Part shown: in pieces, positions 7,128-15,253 of the stretch
Position numbering within the stretch: position 1 is the first letter of the stretch
Layout: every line of letters starts with the position of its first letter
Source of the DNA: an uncultured Lachnospiraceae bacterium
Lineage (GTDB): Bacteria > Bacillota > Clostridia > Lachnospirales > Lachnospiraceae
Reading direction: 5' to 3'
DNA: 64,000 nucleotides
NCBI GenBank assembly: GCA_946405625.1
Contig: CAMJHQ010000002.1
Span: forward strand, 1 to 64,000
Program-made: the position numbers and the translations under genes
Notes under the pieces: model-generated
Told to the model about the DNA's origin: nothing
The model's input: only the letters and a program-made list of their open reading frames with translations
Databases searched by the model: none

Positions 7128-9605
7128 CTATTTTTCATCAGACGAAACAACTGAAATATCAACAGACGCAGTTTTAAATCCGGCTGACAATATAGTGAGA
7201 CACGCTGATCCCGCTTCATAACCTGATCTTAAAATCGCTGTCGCACGTCCTCTGAAACTAACGGTTTCTCCGTCAGTATAATCATCTTCAGTTACAGGAT
7301 TACCTGATCCGAATCCGGCCAGTGATGCATTTCCGGTCACTTCAGCACTTAAAGGTATCTCTGCATCACATACCGGATTTCCTTCCGAATCAACTGCTTC
7401 TATCATGACATATATTACGTCATGCCCGTCAGCTCTCATGATTTCTTTTTCCGGAATAAGCCTGATTTCTGCCACTTCTCCTGTTGTAATAAGTTGATCT
7501 CTGCTAACCTCTTTACCGTCCGTATAGCTTACAGCCTCAACCTTTCCCGGTTCATATTCAGTATCGAAGCTGACTGAATTCGGCATCGGTTTCTCCATGC
7601 AAACAAGTTTTCTTCCCAGAGATCTGCCATTTACAAACACTTCGACTTCCTCTGCGTTAGAATAGACAACCAGCTTAACAGGATGTTTTTCATATCCTTT
7701 ATAATTCCAGTTCTTAAACACTCCCGGGAATCCCCACATAGTCATCATTTCTACCTTTCCAAAGGAATCCGGATGCATAGAATATAAATATGTATTTTTA
7801 CTTCCCCATACTACACTTCTGTATGTACCCTGAGGAAGCATATTTCCGTTTATATCAAAATCTCCGTCATTGGCGGTTCTCCACGGGAAAGGTGACCCCG
7901 GCTGAGGCATCAGAGACCAGGATCCTTTTTCAACCAAAGGATCATTTTCATCAACATATACTGCCTTTCCGATTCCTGCTTCTCCGATATAATCCCATGC
8001 AGTCCATGTAAAATCTCCGATGACATATGGCAGTCTCTCAACCAGCGGCCAGCGATAGCCTATCTGAACGGCAAAATTCTCAGATCCGAGAATTACCCTT
8101 TCCGGAAACATCTCATGATCCCGTTCATACAGGTCTTCCATATAGTTATATCCCACAACATCAAGTCCATTTGTAAAAGGCTCCGTGATTTTCTCCCATG
8201 TTGTGTCTTCCAGACCATCAGCTGAATTCTGTTCCTGACTCTGTCCTCTCATCAGAGCATCATCCAGCCCGCTCCATAACGAACAGATTCCGTTGCTTAT
8301 CGGTCTGGTTCCATCAAGTCCTATGATGGTTTCCGCAAGTCGTGTTGCAAGTGTATATCCGTTATCCAGTCCGCCTCTTTCCGGTATTTCATTACCGGTA
8401 GACCAAATGATCACCGACGGATGAATTCGGTCTCTTCTTACAAATGCAGTAAGATCCTTTTTCCAATCGGTTGCAAAAAACTGACTATAATCTCCTCCAC
8501 GCTTTGCTATTCCCCATGCATCGAAAGCCTCATCAAAAACATACATACCGAGTCTGTCACAAGCTTCTATCAAAGCTGCCGAAGGTGGATTATGTGCAGT
8601 ACGTACCGCATTAAAACCGACCTCCTTAAGTTTGCTTATTCTTCTGGCCTCCGATTCATATAGAGAGACTGAACCCAGAAGTCCGTTATCATGGTGTATA
8701 CATCCTCCCTTAAGTTTTACGGTTTTACCATTGATCTCGAGTCCGCGTACAGAATCTGCAGTGACAGTTCTAATACCAAACAGAGTACTTGCCTCATCGA
8801 CAGTTGTATTATCATCTGCAATAAAATGTGTTCTGTATATTCCAAGATTTTCAGCTTTAACCTTAACCACATACAGATTAGGACTATCCACATCCCATAA
8901 TTCCGGATTTTCAACATTCATTTCGATTCTTGCTGTTTCAGTTCTGCCTGCATTTATCTGGATAACACGCTTTACATTTCCAATAATCTCATCACTGCTT
9001 TCCTTTACAAGATCTACCGAAATCTGAGTTAAACGGTTATCCTGTGTTGCATTTTCAACTTCCACTTCAAACTCAAGAAATGCATATCCACCTGATATTT
9101 CCTTTGTACGTGCAAATATACCATCATTTACAATGTGAACCCTTGGACCGTGGCAAAGCTTGACCCCACGATATAATCCGGAGCCTGTATACCAACGTGA
9201 ATTCACATACATACTGGTATTTACAACTATCATGATCCTGTTTTCTTCGCCGAATGTCACATAATCTGTAATGTCAACGTAGAAAGGGGCATACCCATAA
9301 TGCTGATATCCGACCTTACAGCCGTTAACTTCTATCGAAGCATTCATCATTGCTCCATCAATCTTAAGACCGATATTTTCCTTCTCCCATTCCTTGGGGA
9401 TCATTACATTTTTTACATAATTGGTTATATCCCCCGTAAAATATCCGCTGTCAGACTTTGCCGGAGCATCTGGTGTTACAGGCGTTCCTATCATGCCGTC
9501 ATGAGGAAGATTTACTTCCACTCCCGGAGTCTCATCAAGCATAGCCAGAGAATCTATAAACCCTCTTCTGAATATCCACTTCTCATCCAAATTTACAAGC
9601 TGCAT
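7128..9605 (-). CDS. Glycoside hydrolase family 2 (beta-galactosidase/glucuronidase-like)
   Basis: 825 aa in GH2 order: sugar-binding jelly roll (1-165), immunoglobulin-like domain (about 170-280), TIM barrel (about 285-600), then a DUF4982-type domain (around VFVNGRSLGRK) and a further Ig-like/invasin-like C-terminal domain. The acid/base is E406 in STGNE; the likely nucleophile is E509 in ILGSEN. No signal peptide, so it acts in the cytoplasm on imported oligosaccharides. The DUF4982 subgroup is mostly beta-galactosidase, but beta-glucuronidase or another exo-activity is possible. A GGAGGG site precedes the ATG. No sugar transporter or regulator gene adjoins it. Confidence 0.88.
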   Translation of the reverse strand: MQLVNLDEKWIFRRGFIDSLAMLDETPGVEVNLPHDGMIGTPVTPDAPAKSDSGYFTGDITNYVKNVMIPKEWEKENIGLKIDGAMMNASIEVNGCKVGYQHYGYAPFYVDITDYVTFGEENRIMIVVNTSMYVNSRWYTGSGLYRGVKLCHGPRVHIVNDGIFARTKEISGGYAFLEFEVEVENATQDNRLTQISVDLVKESSDEIIGNVKRVIQINAGRTETARIEMNVENPELWDVDSPNLYVVKVKAENLGIYRTHFIADDNTTVDEASTLFGIRTVTADSVRGLEINGKTVKLKGGCIHHDNGLLGSVSLYESEARRISKLKEVGFNAVRTAHNPPSAALIEACDRLGMYVFDEAFDAWGIAKRGGDYSQFFATDWKKDLTAFVRRDRIHPSVIIWSTGNEIPERGGLDNGYTLATRLAETIIGLDGTRPISNGICSLWSGLDDALMRGQSQEQNSADGLEDTTWEKITEPFTNGLDVVGYNYMEDLYERDHEMFPERVILGSENFAVQIGYRWPLVERLPYVIGDFTWTAWDYIGEAGIGKAVYVDENDPLVEKGSWSLMPQPGSPFPWRTANDGDFDINGNMLPQGTYRSVVWGSKNTYLYSMHPDSFGKVEMMTMWGFPGVFKNWNYKGYEKHPVKLVVYSNAEEVEVFVNGRSLGRKLVCMEKPMPNSVSFDTEYEPGKVEAVSYTDGKEVSRDQLITTGEVAEIRLIPEKEIMRADGHDVIYVMIEAVDSEGNPVCDAEIPLSAEVTGNASLAGFGSGNPVTEDDYTDGETVSFRGRATAILRSGYEAGSACLTILSAGFKTASVDISVVSSDEK

Positions 9606-9731
9606 TTTCCACCCTCCTATAGCAACAAAAATGCTTCAAGAATATCTCTTTATTCATGCGCTAATTCTATCATAATTTCCGGTGAAATACAGTCCGACTA
9701 TTTATTTAAACATGACGAAATTTTACGAAAA

Positions 9732-9781
9732 AAACAGTTACTGTTCACAATCCGACTGCAGATTATAAACAGTAACTGTTT
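9732..9781 (-). terminator. Perfect 14-bp inverted repeat acting as slipin terminator
   Basis: AAACAGTTACTGTT (9732-9745) and AACAGTAACTGTTT (9768-9781) are exact inverses. On the minus strand the second arm runs into seven T, just after the slipin stop codon. It resembles the intergenic palindromes at 41805-41915 and 52404-52479. Confidence 0.75.
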
Positions 9782-9782
9782 A

Positions 9783-10874
9783 CTATATCAGCTGACTCAG
9801 CTGTTCTATAAGATCTCCCTTACCGGATACGGATATTTCACCGACACGGTTGCAGATTCTTTCCAGATATTCAAGCCTCTTCAGCTGGAACAAAGTCTTA
9901 TTTTCATCCATAAGCTTTGCTGTATTCATAAGTGATCTTGTTGATGCTACCTCCTCTCTTCTTTCGATCACATTTGCCTGTGCCTTCTTCTCGGCTACAA
10001 GAACAGTATTCATGATTTCCCTGATTTCACCCGGAAGTATGATATCTCTGATACCGAAGCTTCCGAACTCAACACAGAAATCCTTCTCGCCTTCGCGGAG
10101 CTTTCTGTCGAGAATCTCGCTTAACTCACTTCTTCTCTCAAGTATCTCATCCAGCTTGTAGTTTCCTATAAGCTCTCTGGATACCATCTGGATGAAGGAA
10201 TAGAGCTGATCCGTCAGATTTGTTCTGTCGGATACTGACTTCTCGGCATCTGTTATCCTGTAGTTTGTAACCATGTTGAGCCTTATACCTACCTTATCCT
10301 TTGTAAGTATCTCCTGGCCGACAACATTTAATTCTCTCCACTTCATGTCGATAACCACGGCCTTCACTTCTCTGACAACATTCCAGTAATAATACAGACC
10401 TTCACTCAGCTTATCCGTAAGCGTATTGTTGATATATATCAGAGCCTCCTCGCCCTGTCCTACAACAACCTTTGTATAATACCTCTGTGGTATATACTGG
10501 ATCATATCCTTGGTAAGCTCTTCCTGAAACTTCAGTTCCTTCATGGACAATATCTTCATATCCACCTTTTCGAAACGGTTCCAGAATACATATTCACCCT
10601 TGTTCGAAACGCCCATAAGCTTTCCGTTTATATATAAGAAACCTATCTCATCGTTCTCTATCTCATATCTGACAGTTGCATTTCTGAAATCCTCATCCTT
10701 CTCGAGAACTTCATATGGAATACCGCTGCACTTTACTTCGCCGGCAGCCTCTGTTATCTCGAGCTCATATCCTCTCTTCTTCCAGAAATTATACTTTCCC
10801 GCATTAAGTATTCTCAGGAACTTACCGTTTCTTCTGAGGAAGCCGACTTCATTATCTCTTATTATATATCTCAT
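9783..10874 (-). CDS. Slipin/SPFH (band 7) protein with triplicated N-terminal module
   Basis: 363 aa. The C-terminal part (about 170-300) is an SPFH/band-7 domain (KDKVGIRLNMVTNYRI, FGSFGIRDIILPGEI) followed by the helix that usually oligomerises (VLVAEKKAQANVIERREE). Before it are three copies of a roughly 25-residue unit of the type E-x-G-F-L-x-x-N-G-K...G-x-Y-x-F-W, near residues 8, 75 and 141. Unlike classical stomatins there is no N-terminal membrane hairpin, so it may be soluble or peripheral. It lies downstream of rtcB and the tRNA-like RNAs on the same strand. Slipins recur beside RtcB in bacterial RNA-repair loci, which supports a shared function. Confidence 0.85.
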   Translation of the reverse strand: MRYIIRDNEVGFLRRNGKFLRILNAGKYNFWKKRGYELEITEAAGEVKCSGIPYEVLEKDEDFRNATVRYEIENDEIGFLYINGKLMGVSNKGEYVFWNRFEKVDMKILSMKELKFQEELTKDMIQYIPQRYYTKVVVGQGEEALIYINNTLTDKLSEGLYYYWNVVREVKAVVIDMKWRELNVVGQEILTKDKVGIRLNMVTNYRITDAEKSVSDRTNLTDQLYSFIQMVSRELIGNYKLDEILERRSELSEILDRKLREGEKDFCVEFGSFGIRDIILPGEIREIMNTVLVAEKKAQANVIERREEVASTRSLMNTAKLMDENKTLFQLKRLEYLERICNRVGEISVSGKGDLIEQLSQLI

Positions 10875-11263
10875 CTTTATTCACCTCTTACATCTTATCA
10901 GTCATATCGATCATATCGAAATCTTTCTGCTCTATTACTTCGATATATATTTCACTCAGACATATCGGCTGATCTCTCACCCGATAATATCTGATAATCT
11001 TTTCTCATCAATTTGGGAAATGTATCCGATAGAAGATTCCCCATCAATAATCCGGAGCTTCATTAAGTACAGTCATCATATATGCTGTCTCTGACCCAAC
11101 ATATATGAGGCATGCACGATATCCTGTCGCTGCTGGGATTATATCCGGTCCTCCCCTTCTGTCCTCTAATGCCGCCTGCATTACCTGCAGACAGATCATT
11201 ATGAGGATCAGCCGGTTTGGCGGAAATCTTCTGTCTGATACTCTCTTCACGCTCCTTGCGCAA
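10875..11263. other. Non-coding stretch between the slipin gene and the tRNA-like RNA
   Basis: No convincing gene. Two overlapping minus-strand frames are open over about 200 bases but have poor composition and no ribosome binding site. A small hairpin (CTGCA/TGCAG) lies near 11180. The slipin start has an AGAGGTG site at about 10882. This may be the 3' trailer of the RNA transcript or the slipin leader. Confidence 0.5.
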
Positions 11264-11337
11264 TAAATTACCATGCTCTACCCATTAAGCTACATACCGA
11301 AGTATGGAGGGACTCGAACCCTCAACACTGGTGTTTA
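11264..11337 (-). ncRNA. tRNA-like RNA with circularly permuted tRNA order
   Basis: Read on the minus strand from 11337, each tRNA part is present in permuted order: UAAA-C-ACCA as the 3' side of an anticodon-type stem; a 5-nt variable loop GUGUU (11328-11324); a perfect T arm GAGGG-UUCGAGU-CCCUC (11323-11307); an acceptor stem CAUAC/GUAUG closed by a UUCG tetraloop (11306-11293); U8-A9; a D arm GCUU-AAUGGGUA-GAGC (11290-11275); A26; then UGGU-AA-UUUA, which closes with ACCA and UAAA. There is no 3' CCA and no anticodon. The arrangement resembles the tRNA-mimic end of bacterial YrlA-type Y RNAs. It lies between rtcB and slipin. Confidence 0.72.
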
Positions 11338-11338
11338 G

Positions 11339-11376
11339 CCGATTATCAATCGGTTTGTTAAGCTGACTGCTTAACA
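11339..11376 (-). other. Two consecutive perfect hairpins between the tRNA-like modules
   Basis: TGTTAAGC/GCTTAACA with a 5-nt loop (11376-11356) and CCGATT/AATCGG with a 3-nt loop (11353-11339). Neither is followed by a T run, so they look like structural elements of the RNA or processing sites rather than terminators. Confidence 0.6.
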
Positions 11377-11381
11377 TATGG

Positions 11382-11476
11382 ATAAGTACGTACGATATAC
11401 CGATTCCGGCACCACGGAGCAGCACTGTGGGTCTTGAACCACCGCAGCTATACTCTCATACAGTACAAATACTTAC
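11382..11476 (-). ncRNA. Second, less regular tRNA-like RNA module
   Basis: It begins 4 bases after the rtcB stop. The ends pair: GUAAGUA...GUAC (11476-11463) with GUAC-G-UACUUAU (11393-11382). Inside lies a T-arm-like hairpin GTGG-TTCAAGAC-CCAC (11442-11427), which has one unpaired base more than a canonical T loop, and a possible D arm (GTGC...GTAC around a GAATCGGTA loop, roughly 11411-11389). No clear acceptor stem can be drawn between them. The co-location with the well-formed module and the strong closing helix argue for a related RNA. Confidence 0.45.
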
Positions 11477-11480
11477 AAAA

Positions 11481-12710
11481 CTAACCCTTAAGGACACCAA
11501 CTGTCTTCATTTTTCTTATCGGACGCACCAGATCGCTCTGCTGCTCCATAACCTCATCAATGTCCTTATATGCAAATCTGCACTCCTCGGCCACATCGTT
11601 TTTCTTCGCTTTTCCAAGGATCACTCCCTGCTCATGAAGATCACGCATAACCTCTTCGGTAGTGAATCTCTGCATTGCTCCCGTTCTGGAATATGCTCTT
11701 CCGGCTCCGTGAGATGAAGATGTGAAACTGTCCGGATTTCCGAGACCTTCCACAACATAGCTGTACGATCCCATAGCTCCCGGAATAACTGCCTTATCAC
11801 CTACTCTCGCTCTGTTCGCACCCTTTCTGTGAACCCAGACATTTTTGCCGAAATGATTCTCCAGTGCCGCATAGTTATGGTGGCAGTTAATCTCCTCACC
11901 ATATATAACGTCTCTGTCCAGATATTTCTTTACAATATCTGTAACTGCCTTCTTTGCAACATCCATCATTCTGGCTCTGTTTTCAAAGGCATAATCCATC
12001 GCAAGATTCATCCAGTTTATATAGCTCTTTCCTTCTGCGGAATCTACCGGAAGAAATGCTAGTCTATGCTCCGCCGGAACAGAGCTGTAGTACATTTCAT
12101 TCAGTGCTGCTGCTTTCTTGTTGAAATAATCGCATATTGCTTTTCCGAGATGACGGCTTCCCGAATGGATCATAATGCAGAGCTTTCCGTTATCATCCTC
12201 CTGAAGCTCCACAAAATGGTTTCCTCCTCCGAGGGTACCAACCTGAAAATATCCATCTTCAAGAAGTGGGAGAAGCTCCGGATCATCCTGATATCTGTCT
12301 ATTTCCTGCATAGCTCTGTCGATACTCTCACACATTTGAGGCTCATTATGTCTTGCAGTATTTACAGGAATATTTCTCATGAAGTTTCCGATTATCGCCT
12401 GAACACCGGAACCGTTTCCTGTCATCAACTCCTTAACATCAGCCGCATCTATATCTGTATCGATAAAGTTCATACCGCATCCGATATCAACGCCTACCGA
12501 ATTCGGAATGATCACACCCTTTGTTGCGATCACTCCTCCTATCGGCATGCCCATTCCTGTATGTGTATCCGGCATAAGCGCCACCCACTTATGAATAAAT
12601 GGGAGATCTGCCAGATGCTGTGCCTGTTCTATACAGGAATCCTCTATTGTATTTATATCCTTCTGCCATATTTTCATAGGATATTTTGTACCATCAAATA
12701 AAACGAACAT
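11481..12710 (-). CDS. rtcB: RNA-splicing ligase RtcB
   Basis: 409 aa. RtcB joins RNA 2',3'-cyclic phosphate or 3'-phosphate ends to 5'-OH ends, using GTP and Mn2+. Metal and guanylylation residues are visible in order: GVDIGCGM, GTLGGGNHFVEL, HSGSRHLG, NCHHNYA, and the catalytic histidine in SSHGAGRAYSR. I start at ATG 12710, preceded by AAAGGGG; the longer frame from 12737 would bury that site. It is transcribed apart from the WYL genes, since a terminator intervenes, and is preceded by phased direct repeats. The tRNA-like RNAs and slipin lie directly downstream. No RtcA or archease gene is in the window. Confidence 0.95.
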   Translation of the reverse strand: MFVLFDGTKYPMKIWQKDINTIEDSCIEQAQHLADLPFIHKWVALMPDTHTGMGMPIGGVIATKGVIIPNSVGVDIGCGMNFIDTDIDAADVKELMTGNGSGVQAIIGNFMRNIPVNTARHNEPQMCESIDRAMQEIDRYQDDPELLPLLEDGYFQVGTLGGGNHFVELQEDDNGKLCIMIHSGSRHLGKAICDYFNKKAAALNEMYYSSVPAEHRLAFLPVDSAEGKSYINWMNLAMDYAFENRARMMDVAKKAVTDIVKKYLDRDVIYGEEINCHHNYAALENHFGKNVWVHRKGANRARVGDKAVIPGAMGSYSYVVEGLGNPDSFTSSSHGAGRAYSRTGAMQRFTTEEVMRDLHEQGVILGKAKKNDVAEECRFAYKDIDEVMEQQSDLVRPIRKMKTVGVLKG

Positions 12711-12767
12711 AACTATTCCCCTTTCGATTCTCAGCACTCACTTCTATCTTCTGTTTTGTTTTTTATT

Positions 12768-12821
12768 GTGCTTTGTTATTCTTCTGAAGTGCTTTATTAT
12801 TCTTCTTTTGTGTTTTGTTGT
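12768..12821 (-). promoter_or_regulatory. 21-bp phased direct repeats upstream of rtcB
   Basis: On the plus strand GTGCTTTGTTATTCTTCT starts at 12768, GTGCTTTATTATTCTTCT at 12789, and a weaker copy GTGTTTTGTTGT at 12810: an exact 21-bp spacing, two helical turns. They sit 60-110 bases before the rtcB start. They look like operator iterons for a dimeric or multimeric regulator; the two WYL proteins just upstream are the obvious candidates. Confidence 0.6.
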
Positions 12822-12903
12822 ACATAAGATATCATCTGCGACATTTTTCTTCATTTCAAAAAAGCTGCGAACCGATAAATCATATAAAAAATTTCATCCA
12901 AAC

Positions 12904-12941
12904 AAAAAAGATATCGACCCGCTATGCAGATCGATATCTTT
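12904..12941 (-). terminator. Terminator overlapping the end of the first WYL gene
   Basis: AAAGATATCGA and TCGATATCTTT are exact inverses; on the minus strand the hairpin ends in a T run. The WYL stop codon (12922-12924) lies in the loop, so the last few codons are part of the hairpin. It separates the LysR-WYL-WYL transcript from rtcB. Confidence 0.85.
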
Positions 12942-13893
12942 GCTTTTTAAGTCTTTCCTTCAACTGTTTCAAGAATCTTTCGCTTCCGATAACCTTTACC
13001 ATCGGACCGAATGAAAGTATGTTTATCAGCAGCTCCGTTTCATTTCCCTGTCCGTAAAAGATCTCACATTTATAAATCTCTTTTGTTGTACCGTCAAAAT
13101 CATCATCTCTTTTTTCCACATAACGAGATGTGTTCTTTCTGTAGTTTGCAAACTGAAGCATGGCTCTCTCGAGTGCCTTTCTCTCGGTTTTGATCAGCAC
13201 TGTAACAGGTTCCTTCATGTACTCCCTCTCTAAAAGCCTGTCAACATCCGGACGCTTATCCCTGCTGATATAACGTCCTGTAGTTTTCACCATAACAACC
13301 TTACCGAGATTTATCTGATACAGTTTTTTCTCAGACTTCTCTTCCACACCATATATTCTGATGCAGTCATTTTTAATAGAGTATTCCAGCCTGCACGGGA
13401 TGAAGTAATGTCTTACTCTCTTACTCGGTATCGGATTATACTCTATATCCAGCACCTCATTCTTCCTTATCGCCTCTACGACTGTGCGGAAGAATTCCCG
13501 ATACTTATCATCGCTGTAATCATCTCCGTCCAGGAAAATGTCCGAATAGCATAAATCCTCCTGCCGGAATATCGGCTCAACCTCCGACAGCTGCTCCACT
13601 AACCCCTGAACCTCTTCCTGCTCCAGGAAAAGGTTTATTCTTTTATCCATCAGGATTGTCTTCAGCCATGACTTCTGATAAGACGTCAGCGGGATCACCG
13701 GATTGGGTCGAGCCTCACCGAAGAACTCCCACACATCATCCTTAAGCTTCGGAAGCAGGAACAGCATAGATTCGCCGTAGCCCTTCTCTCGGATGATCTC
13801 GGTTATCTCTTTATCTGTAATCTTTCCGTAATCTGATAAGAGCCTGTATATTATATTGTAATAGCATCCGTATATTTCCGAAAAAATCCTCAT
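12922..13893 (-). CDS. WYL-domain protein
   Basis: 323 aa. The centre (about residues 135-220) has a WYL fold: a long beta segment LDIEYNPIPSKRVRHYFIP followed by RLEYSIKNDCIRIYGV, where the family's W/Y/L-type ligand residues sit, and a C-terminal WCX-like extension. The N-terminal 130 residues are helical with no clear HTH. WYL domains sense nucleic acids or nucleotides and are common in RNA-repair, CRISPR and phage-defence loci. It is 7 bases downstream of a second, larger WYL gene, so the two products probably work together to control rtcB. Confidence 0.75.
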   Translation of the reverse strand: MRIFSEIYGCYYNIIYRLLSDYGKITDKEITEIIREKGYGESMLFLLPKLKDDVWEFFGEARPNPVIPLTSYQKSWLKTILMDKRINLFLEQEEVQGLVEQLSEVEPIFRQEDLCYSDIFLDGDDYSDDKYREFFRTVVEAIRKNEVLDIEYNPIPSKRVRHYFIPCRLEYSIKNDCIRIYGVEEKSEKKLYQINLGKVVMVKTTGRYISRDKRPDVDRLLEREYMKEPVTVLIKTERKALERAMLQFANYRKNTSRYVEKRDDDFDGTTKEIYKCEIFYGQGNETELLINILSFGPMVKVIGSERFLKQLKERLKKQRYRSA

Positions 13894-13900
13894 ATGCCAC

Positions 13901-15238
13901 CTACTCTATATCATACATTTCAAATAATCTTTCTATATCTCCAAAGAACTTGTCCCTGATCTTCGTCAGCTCCCGTCCCTTCTCCATATCGGAATTCATC
14001 GAATAAAATCTTATATCCTCAATCCGTCCGATAAATGTACGCAGCCACGGAAACATCTCATTCACATCAAAGACTACATTTTCATACAGATATGTCCCCT
14101 CCGAAAGCTTCGTTAATGTCCCGTTCTTACCTTCTTTTCTGATCCTTGTCACAATATAGCTCTCGGACACTTCATTTATATGTATCGTCATTTCTATCTT
14201 CTGGCGATAACTTTCCTTCAGCCCGGATGTAAATGATGCATTCCATACAAATCCCAGATTTCTGTCCAGAATTTCCCGTATTTCTTCGGCATCATATGTC
14301 CTGCTCTCTGAATCCTCTTCACTCTTCGTATCAGCATCCATGCTGACCTTTTTAATCTGATCGAGTCTGAGAACACTGAAACGTCCCTTCTCACCGACAT
14401 CATATAGAACCACATAGCGTCTGCCTGTTCTGTAACTTACAACGATTCTGACAGGAAGCGCCGTAAGCTGATGACCGCTTTCTTCCTTAAGATTTGACGC
14501 AGCTGTGAAGGTCATCCTGTTACCCTCTTTGATACCCTCAAATATCCGATACAGTATCTCATCCTCCAGACAAAACTCCGGAAAGCTGTGTTTCACTCGG
14601 AAGGTGTCATTTGACAGATCCTCCCTCTCCATGATTGAATAACCCGCAAATCCGAAGGGATACCAAAGCTGAAAGAATCTGATCGCATCATACAGTCTCT
14701 CGGGATCATCCTTAAGAGCATTCAATACTTCCGCCTGCGACAGCATTTCCGAAAGCGTTACATTTCTCTCATAGTAAATTGTACGTCCGCTCTTAATCTG
14801 CCTGAGTATTCCCTCTTCCTCAAGCTCCTTGCATTTTCTCCTGACGATCTGCGAATCGCAGACTATTCCGAACCTTCCGCTCAACTCATCCGTCAATTCA
14901 TCAACCGTATGCTGAGTCGAGGTCAGATCCAGCAGATGGAAAAAAAGCGTAGCATCATTATCCGTAAAGCTCCTTGTCTGCCATACCTTATAGAGAGGAT
15001 TTGTTTCAAGCAGATTCGGAGTCACCTGAAGCGACAGGTTCTTCTCGGATGTAGCATCGGAAATGTCCTCGCACACTATATCTCCGAGCCAGTCCGTAAT
15101 ACGTCTTCTCTCATCATCATATGTTCTGGCACTCCTTCCGGTAAAATCATTTCTGCTCTTAAAACCGTATACGAAGAAATCCCTGACATAATCTCTGCAT
15201 TTATCAAAATTTTTGATCAGCTCCTGAAATTCCGACAT
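13901..15238 (-). CDS. WYL-domain transcriptional regulator
   Basis: 445 aa. It has a winged-helix segment near residues 100-165 (TVDELTDELS...VRRKCKELEEEGILRQIKSGRTIYY pattern, given here in parts), then a WYL domain (about 245-315, with the GRRYVVLYDV core) and a C-terminal WCX-like region. ATG 15238 is preferred over an in-frame TTG at 15247 because AGGA lies about nine bases before it. The gene starts 15 bases after the LysR stop, so LysR and both WYL genes form one transcript ending at the terminator at 12904-12941. Likely a sensor-regulator of the RtcB locus; target sites unproven. Confidence 0.78.
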   Translation of the reverse strand: MSEFQELIKNFDKCRDYVRDFFVYGFKSRNDFTGRSARTYDDERRRITDWLGDIVCEDISDATSEKNLSLQVTPNLLETNPLYKVWQTRSFTDNDATLFFHLLDLTSTQHTVDELTDELSGRFGIVCDSQIVRRKCKELEEEGILRQIKSGRTIYYERNVTLSEMLSQAEVLNALKDDPERLYDAIRFFQLWYPFGFAGYSIMEREDLSNDTFRVKHSFPEFCLEDEILYRIFEGIKEGNRMTFTAASNLKEESGHQLTALPVRIVVSYRTGRRYVVLYDVGEKGRFSVLRLDQIKKVSMDADTKSEEDSESRTYDAEEIREILDRNLGFVWNASFTSGLKESYRQKIEMTIHINEVSESYIVTRIRKEGKNGTLTKLSEGTYLYENVVFDVNEMFPWLRTFIGRIEDIRFYSMNSDMEKGRELTKIRDKFFGDIERLFEMYDIE

Positions 15239-15253
15239 AGAAATCAATCCTCA

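Noticed and set aside
10543-11094. 183-aa plus-strand frame opposite the slipin gene
   Set aside because: Antisense of a clear SPFH gene, rich in Ser/Phe/Leu as antisense frames often are.
11044-11274. Open minus-strand frames between slipin and the tRNA-like RNA
   Set aside because: Two overlapping frames are open, both with poor composition, no ribosome binding site and no recognisable motif.
11285-11442. Two ordinary tRNA genes on the minus strand, suggested by the perfect T-loop words
   Set aside because: In each case the T arm comes first and no normal acceptor stem, anticodon arm or discriminator/CCA follows in canonical order. The permuted fold explains the parts better.
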